DNA of 37,087 nt. It comes from Rubrivivax sp. GTDB taxonomy: Bacteria > Pseudomonadota > Gammaproteobacteria > Burkholderiales > Burkholderiaceae_C. The translations under genes were made by a program, and so were the position numbers. The notes under the pieces are model-generated. The model was not told the DNA's origin and made no database searches. It saw only the letters and a program-made list of their open reading frames with translations. Below, one piece after another: positions 34,823-37,087 of this stretch. Each line of letters starts with the position of its first letter. The stretch's first letter is position 1. The stretch covers positions 1 through 37,087 of the forward strand of contig JAEUPF010000127.1 in NCBI GenBank assembly GCA_016790425.1, in the 5' to 3' direction.

Positions 34823-36619
34823 GTGAGCATCCAGGTGTTCGGCATCCAGGTCTCGCGCGGCGTGGCCATCGGCCGCGCGGTGCTGGTGGCTTCCAGCCGG
34901 GTCGACGTGGCTCACTACTACATCGGCGCCGATCAGGTGGCGTCCGAGATCGAGCGCCTGCGGCTGGCGCGCAATGCCGTTGCCGAAGAGCTGCAGGCGC
35001 TGAAGGCCGACATGCCGCCGGAGGCGCCGCACGAACTGGCCGCCCTGCTGGACGTGCACCTGATGCTCCTGCATGACGAGATGGTCATCACGGCCACCAA
35101 GAACTGGGTGCGGGACCGGCACTACAACGCCGAGTGGGCACTGTCGGCGCAGCTCGAAGTGCTGGCGCGGCAGTTCGACGAGATGGAGGACGCCTACCTG
35201 CGCGAACGCAAGGCCGACGTCGAACAGGTGGTGGAGCGCCTGCTGCGCGAGCTGTCGCGGTTGGCGGCCGAGGCGGCGCCCGGCGGCGCGGCCGGCAACG
35301 GCGCCTCGGTCGTGGCCGCGGCGCCCGCGGCCCGCGACTTCGCCGGGGAGGATCCGCTGGTGCTGGTGGCCGCGGACGTGGCACCGGCCGACATGCTGCA
35401 GTTCAAGCGCAGTGTCTTCACCGGGTTCATCACCGACGTCGGCGGGCGCACCTCGCACACGGCGATCGTGGCCCGCAGCATGGACATCCCGGCCGTGGTG
35501 GGCGCGCGCGAGGCAAGCCGCCTCATCCGCCAGGACGACTGGGTGGTGATCGACGGCGACGCCGGCGTGGTGGTGGTGAACCCGTCGCCGATCGTGCTGG
35601 AGGAGTACCGGTTCCGGCAGCGTCAGAGCGAGCTCGAACGGGCTCGCCTGAGCCGCTTGCGCCACACGCCCGCGGTGACGCTGGACGGGCAGGCCGTGGA
35701 GTTGCTGGCCAACATCGAGCTGCCCGGTGACGCCGCCGCGGCGCTGGAGGCGGGCGCAGTCGGTGTCGGCCTGTTCCGCACCGAGTTCCTGTTCATGAAC
35801 CGCGGGGGCGCCCTGCCCGGAGAGGACGAGCAGTTCGAGGCGTACCGCGCCGCGGTGGCTGCGATGCAGGGGATGCCGGTGACCATCCGTACCGTCGACG
35901 TCGGCGCCGACAAGCCGCTCGACCGCGCCGGCGACGGCCGGCATGACCATGGCCTCAACCCGGCACTTGGCCTGCGCGCGATCCGCTGGAGTCTGGCCGA
36001 GCCCGGCATGTTCCGGCAACAGCTGCGGGCGATGCTGCGTGCAGCGGTGTTCGGCCCCGTGCGCATCCTCGTCCCGATGGTGGCGCATGTCAGCGAAATG
36101 GTGGCCATCCACGAGGCGCTGGCGCGTGCCCGCCAGCAGCTCGACGATGGCGGCAAGCGGCACGGACCCGTGACGCTGGGCGCCATGATCGAAGTGCCCG
36201 CGGCGGCGGTGATGATCGAACGCTTTCTGCGCCAATTCGATTTCGTCTCGGTCGGAACCAATGATCTGATCCAGTACACGCTGGCGATCGACCGCGCGGA
36301 CGAGTCGGTCAGCCACCTCTACGATCCGTGGCATCCGGCCGTACTGGCGTTGCTGCGGCAGGTGATCGCGGCCTCTGTCGCGCATGGCAAGCCGGTCAGT
36401 GTCTGCGGCGAGATGGCCGGCGACGCCGCCTTCACCGAGGTGTTGCTCGCGTTCGGGCTGCGCAGCTTCTCGATGCACCCGTCCTGCGTGGCCGAGATCA
36501 AGCAGCGCGTCCTGCGGGCCGACACCCGGCAGCTCGAAGCGCTCGGGCGCTTGGCGCTGGACGCCGAGTCCCCGGCGTCAGCGGTGCGCGCCGCGCTCGC
36601 GGGCGCGCGAGAGAAGTAG
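34823..36619 (+). CDS. ptsI: Phosphoenolpyruvate-protein phosphotransferase (Enzyme I)
   Basis: The product is 598 aa from a GTG at 34823, with GGGAG about five bases upstream. The phosphohistidine is H212 in GGRTSHTAIVARSMDIP. The C-terminal PEP-binding barrel shows GLFRTEFLFMNR, the VGTNDLIQYTLAIDR motif and the active-site Cys in VCGEMAGD. It starts the PTS chain by moving phosphate from PEP to HPr. An Ala/Gly-rich insertion lies between the helical HPr-binding region and the His domain (about residues 152-172). It ends the PTS run; an rRNA operon promoter begins just downstream in the same direction. Confidence 0.95.
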   Translation: MSIQVFGIQVSRGVAIGRAVLVASSRVDVAHYYIGADQVASEIERLRLARNAVAEELQALKADMPPEAPHELAALLDVHLMLLHDEMVITATKNWVRDRHYNAEWALSAQLEVLARQFDEMEDAYLRERKADVEQVVERLLRELSRLAAEAAPGGAAGNGASVVAAAPAARDFAGEDPLVLVAADVAPADMLQFKRSVFTGFITDVGGRTSHTAIVARSMDIPAVVGAREASRLIRQDDWVVIDGDAGVVVVNPSPIVLEEYRFRQRQSELERARLSRLRHTPAVTLDGQAVELLANIELPGDAAAALEAGAVGVGLFRTEFLFMNRGGALPGEDEQFEAYRAAVAAMQGMPVTIRTVDVGADKPLDRAGDGRHDHGLNPALGLRAIRWSLAEPGMFRQQLRAMLRAAVFGPVRILVPMVAHVSEMVAIHEALARARQQLDDGGKRHGPVTLGAMIEVPAAAVMIERFLRQFDFVSVGTNDLIQYTLAIDRADESVSHLYDPWHPAVLALLRQVIAASVAHGKPVSVCGEMAGDAAFTEVLLAFGLRSFSMHPSCVAEIKQRVLRADTRQLEALGRLALDAESPASAVRAALAGAREK

Positions 36620-36631
36620 CGTGGCGCCGGG

Positions 36632-36640
36632 TGCTAGAAT
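36632..36640 (+). promoter_or_regulatory. Possible upstream extended -10 promoter of the rRNA operon
   Basis: TGCTAGAAT is an extended -10 (TGn followed by TAGAAT) thirteen bases after the ptsI stop. No TTGACA-like -35 is seen at the right distance, so it would rely on the extended element. It could be a first rRNA promoter upstream of the better one at 36732. Confidence 0.3.
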
Positions 36641-36724
36641 GCGCAGCTTCCAGCGACTGCCGCCCCGCCAGGGATGGGCCTGGTCGGGCAGAGCGCCAAG
36701 CCCTCGCGGCGGCGGCCAAGGCCC

Positions 36725-36761
36725 CTGAAGCTTGACAAGGGCTTCAGAAACATGCCAGAAT
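36725..36761 (+). promoter_or_regulatory. Probable rRNA operon promoter with dyad around the -35 element
   Basis: A perfect -35 hexamer TTGACA (36732-36737) is followed after 18 bases by CAGAAT (36756-36761), a four-of-six match to -10. A 7-bp inverted repeat, CTGAAGC (36725-36731) and GCTTCAG (36741-36747), encloses the -35 box exactly. Transcription would start about 190 bases before mature 16S rRNA, a normal leader length. The dyad could be an operator for a regulator, or form a small hairpin in readthrough from ptsI. Confidence 0.65.
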
Positions 36762-36790
36762 CGCTGTCTTCGCTGATGACAGGTCGGCGA

Positions 36791-36816
36791 CGCCGGAAGC
36801 GGCGAGCTCTTTAACA
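36791..36816 (+). promoter_or_regulatory. rRNA antitermination site: boxB-like hairpin and boxA
   Basis: A perfect 5-bp stem CGCCG/CGGCG with a GAAG loop (36791-36804) is followed immediately by AGCTCTTTAACA (36805-36816). The latter matches the rRNA boxA consensus TGCTCTTTAACA at all but one position. BoxA in the nascent leader loads NusB/NusE and protects rRNA transcription from Rho. The order hairpin then boxA is that of known rrn leaders. Confidence 0.8.
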
Positions 36817-36904
36817 ACATACAGCCGATAAGCGTGGGCGTTTGAAGGCGAGTGCCATCGGACGCGGGCTCACACCCGCATCCGCAAACGCTCCACGGAA
36901 CAGC

Positions 36905-36922
36905 AAGTGAAGAAGTTCACTT
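36905..36922 (+). other. Perfect 7-bp hairpin in the pre-16S leader
   Basis: AAGTGAA (36905-36911) and TTCACTT (36916-36922) pair perfectly around a GAAG loop, 30 bases before the 16S rRNA start. It lies where leader processing structures are found. The partner strand for an RNase III stem would be beyond the window, so a role in processing cannot be confirmed. Confidence 0.45.
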
Positions 36923-36951
36923 CAATTCCGTATTGAGCAAACCAAGAGATC

Positions 36952-37087
36952 GAACTGAAGAGTTTGATCCTGGCTCAGATTGAACGCTGGCGGCATGCCT
37001 TACACATGCAAGTCGAACGGTAACGCGGGGCAACCTGGCGACGAGTGGCGAACGGGTGAGTAATGCATCGGAACGTGCCCAGTAGTG
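36952..37087 (+). rRNA. rrs: 16S ribosomal RNA, 5' part only
   Basis: The universal 16S opening AGAGTTTGATCCTGGCTCAG begins at 36960, which places the mature 5' end near 36952 by alignment with the E. coli sequence from memory. The following bases (ATTGAACGCTGGCGGCATGC, then GTAATGCATCGGAACGTGCC) are typical of Burkholderiales. The gene is cut by the window edge after about 136 of ~1500 bases. Confidence 0.98.

Overview
The window is GC-rich bacterial chromosome with tightly packed genes. It very probably comes from a betaproteobacterium of the order Burkholderiales, near the Rubrivivax/Leptothrix/Methylibium group. The first ~136 bases of a 16S rRNA gene at the right edge read like that group. 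The gene content agrees: an EIIA-Man/HPr/EI regulatory PTS, a UbiH-type hydroxylase, GlnE and a rhombosortase. No tRNA genes, CRISPR arrays, transposases or phage genes were seen. Species-level assignment is not possible from this alone.

Layout. 1-286: a long imperfect palindrome that looks like a dispersed repeat, then a short tandem duplication. 287-8088 (minus strand): a six-gene run transcribed right to left. It encodes an SPFH/YdjI-type protein, a double zinc-ribbon DUF4178 membrane protein, a two-helix DUF350 protein, a membrane-embedded aminopropyltransferase (spermidine-synthase-like), a Tat-exported FAD amine-oxidase-like lipoprotein and an aldo/keto reductase. This is the best candidate for a poorly described system: polyamine-type chemistry built around a membrane scaffold. 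8177-12397: a UbiH-like hydroxylase, convergent with an MFS transporter that overlaps a phospholipase-D/cardiolipin-synthase-like gene. 12482-17644 (plus): three overlapping genes that together resemble the giant fused 2-hydroxyacyl-CoA dehydratase/activase-related proteins. They are split here, and the dehydratase-like part comes first.

17667-20927 (minus): a cyclic-nucleotide-binding/CPBP-protease fusion with altered catalytic motifs, a fatty-acid desaturase and a nitrilase-family amidase. 21104-28854 (plus): glnE, an overlapping rhombosortase, a two-subunit molybdenum hydroxylase of the form II CoxL type, a 9-bp minisatellite and an EamA exporter. 28823-32032 (minus): ruvA, a degenerate kinase/receiver-like protein and a CaiB/BaiF CoA-transferase. 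32081-36619 (plus): a lipoprotein, a second MFS transporter, and the EIIA-Man, HPr and EI genes. 36620-37087: an rRNA promoter and leader with a boxB-like hairpin and boxA, then the start of 16S rRNA.

Many genes overlap by 1-4 bases (ATGA, GTGA, TGATG), which indicates translational coupling inside operons. The very long open frames opposite the real genes result from high GC and were left out. All functions are inferred from motifs read by eye; no database search was run.
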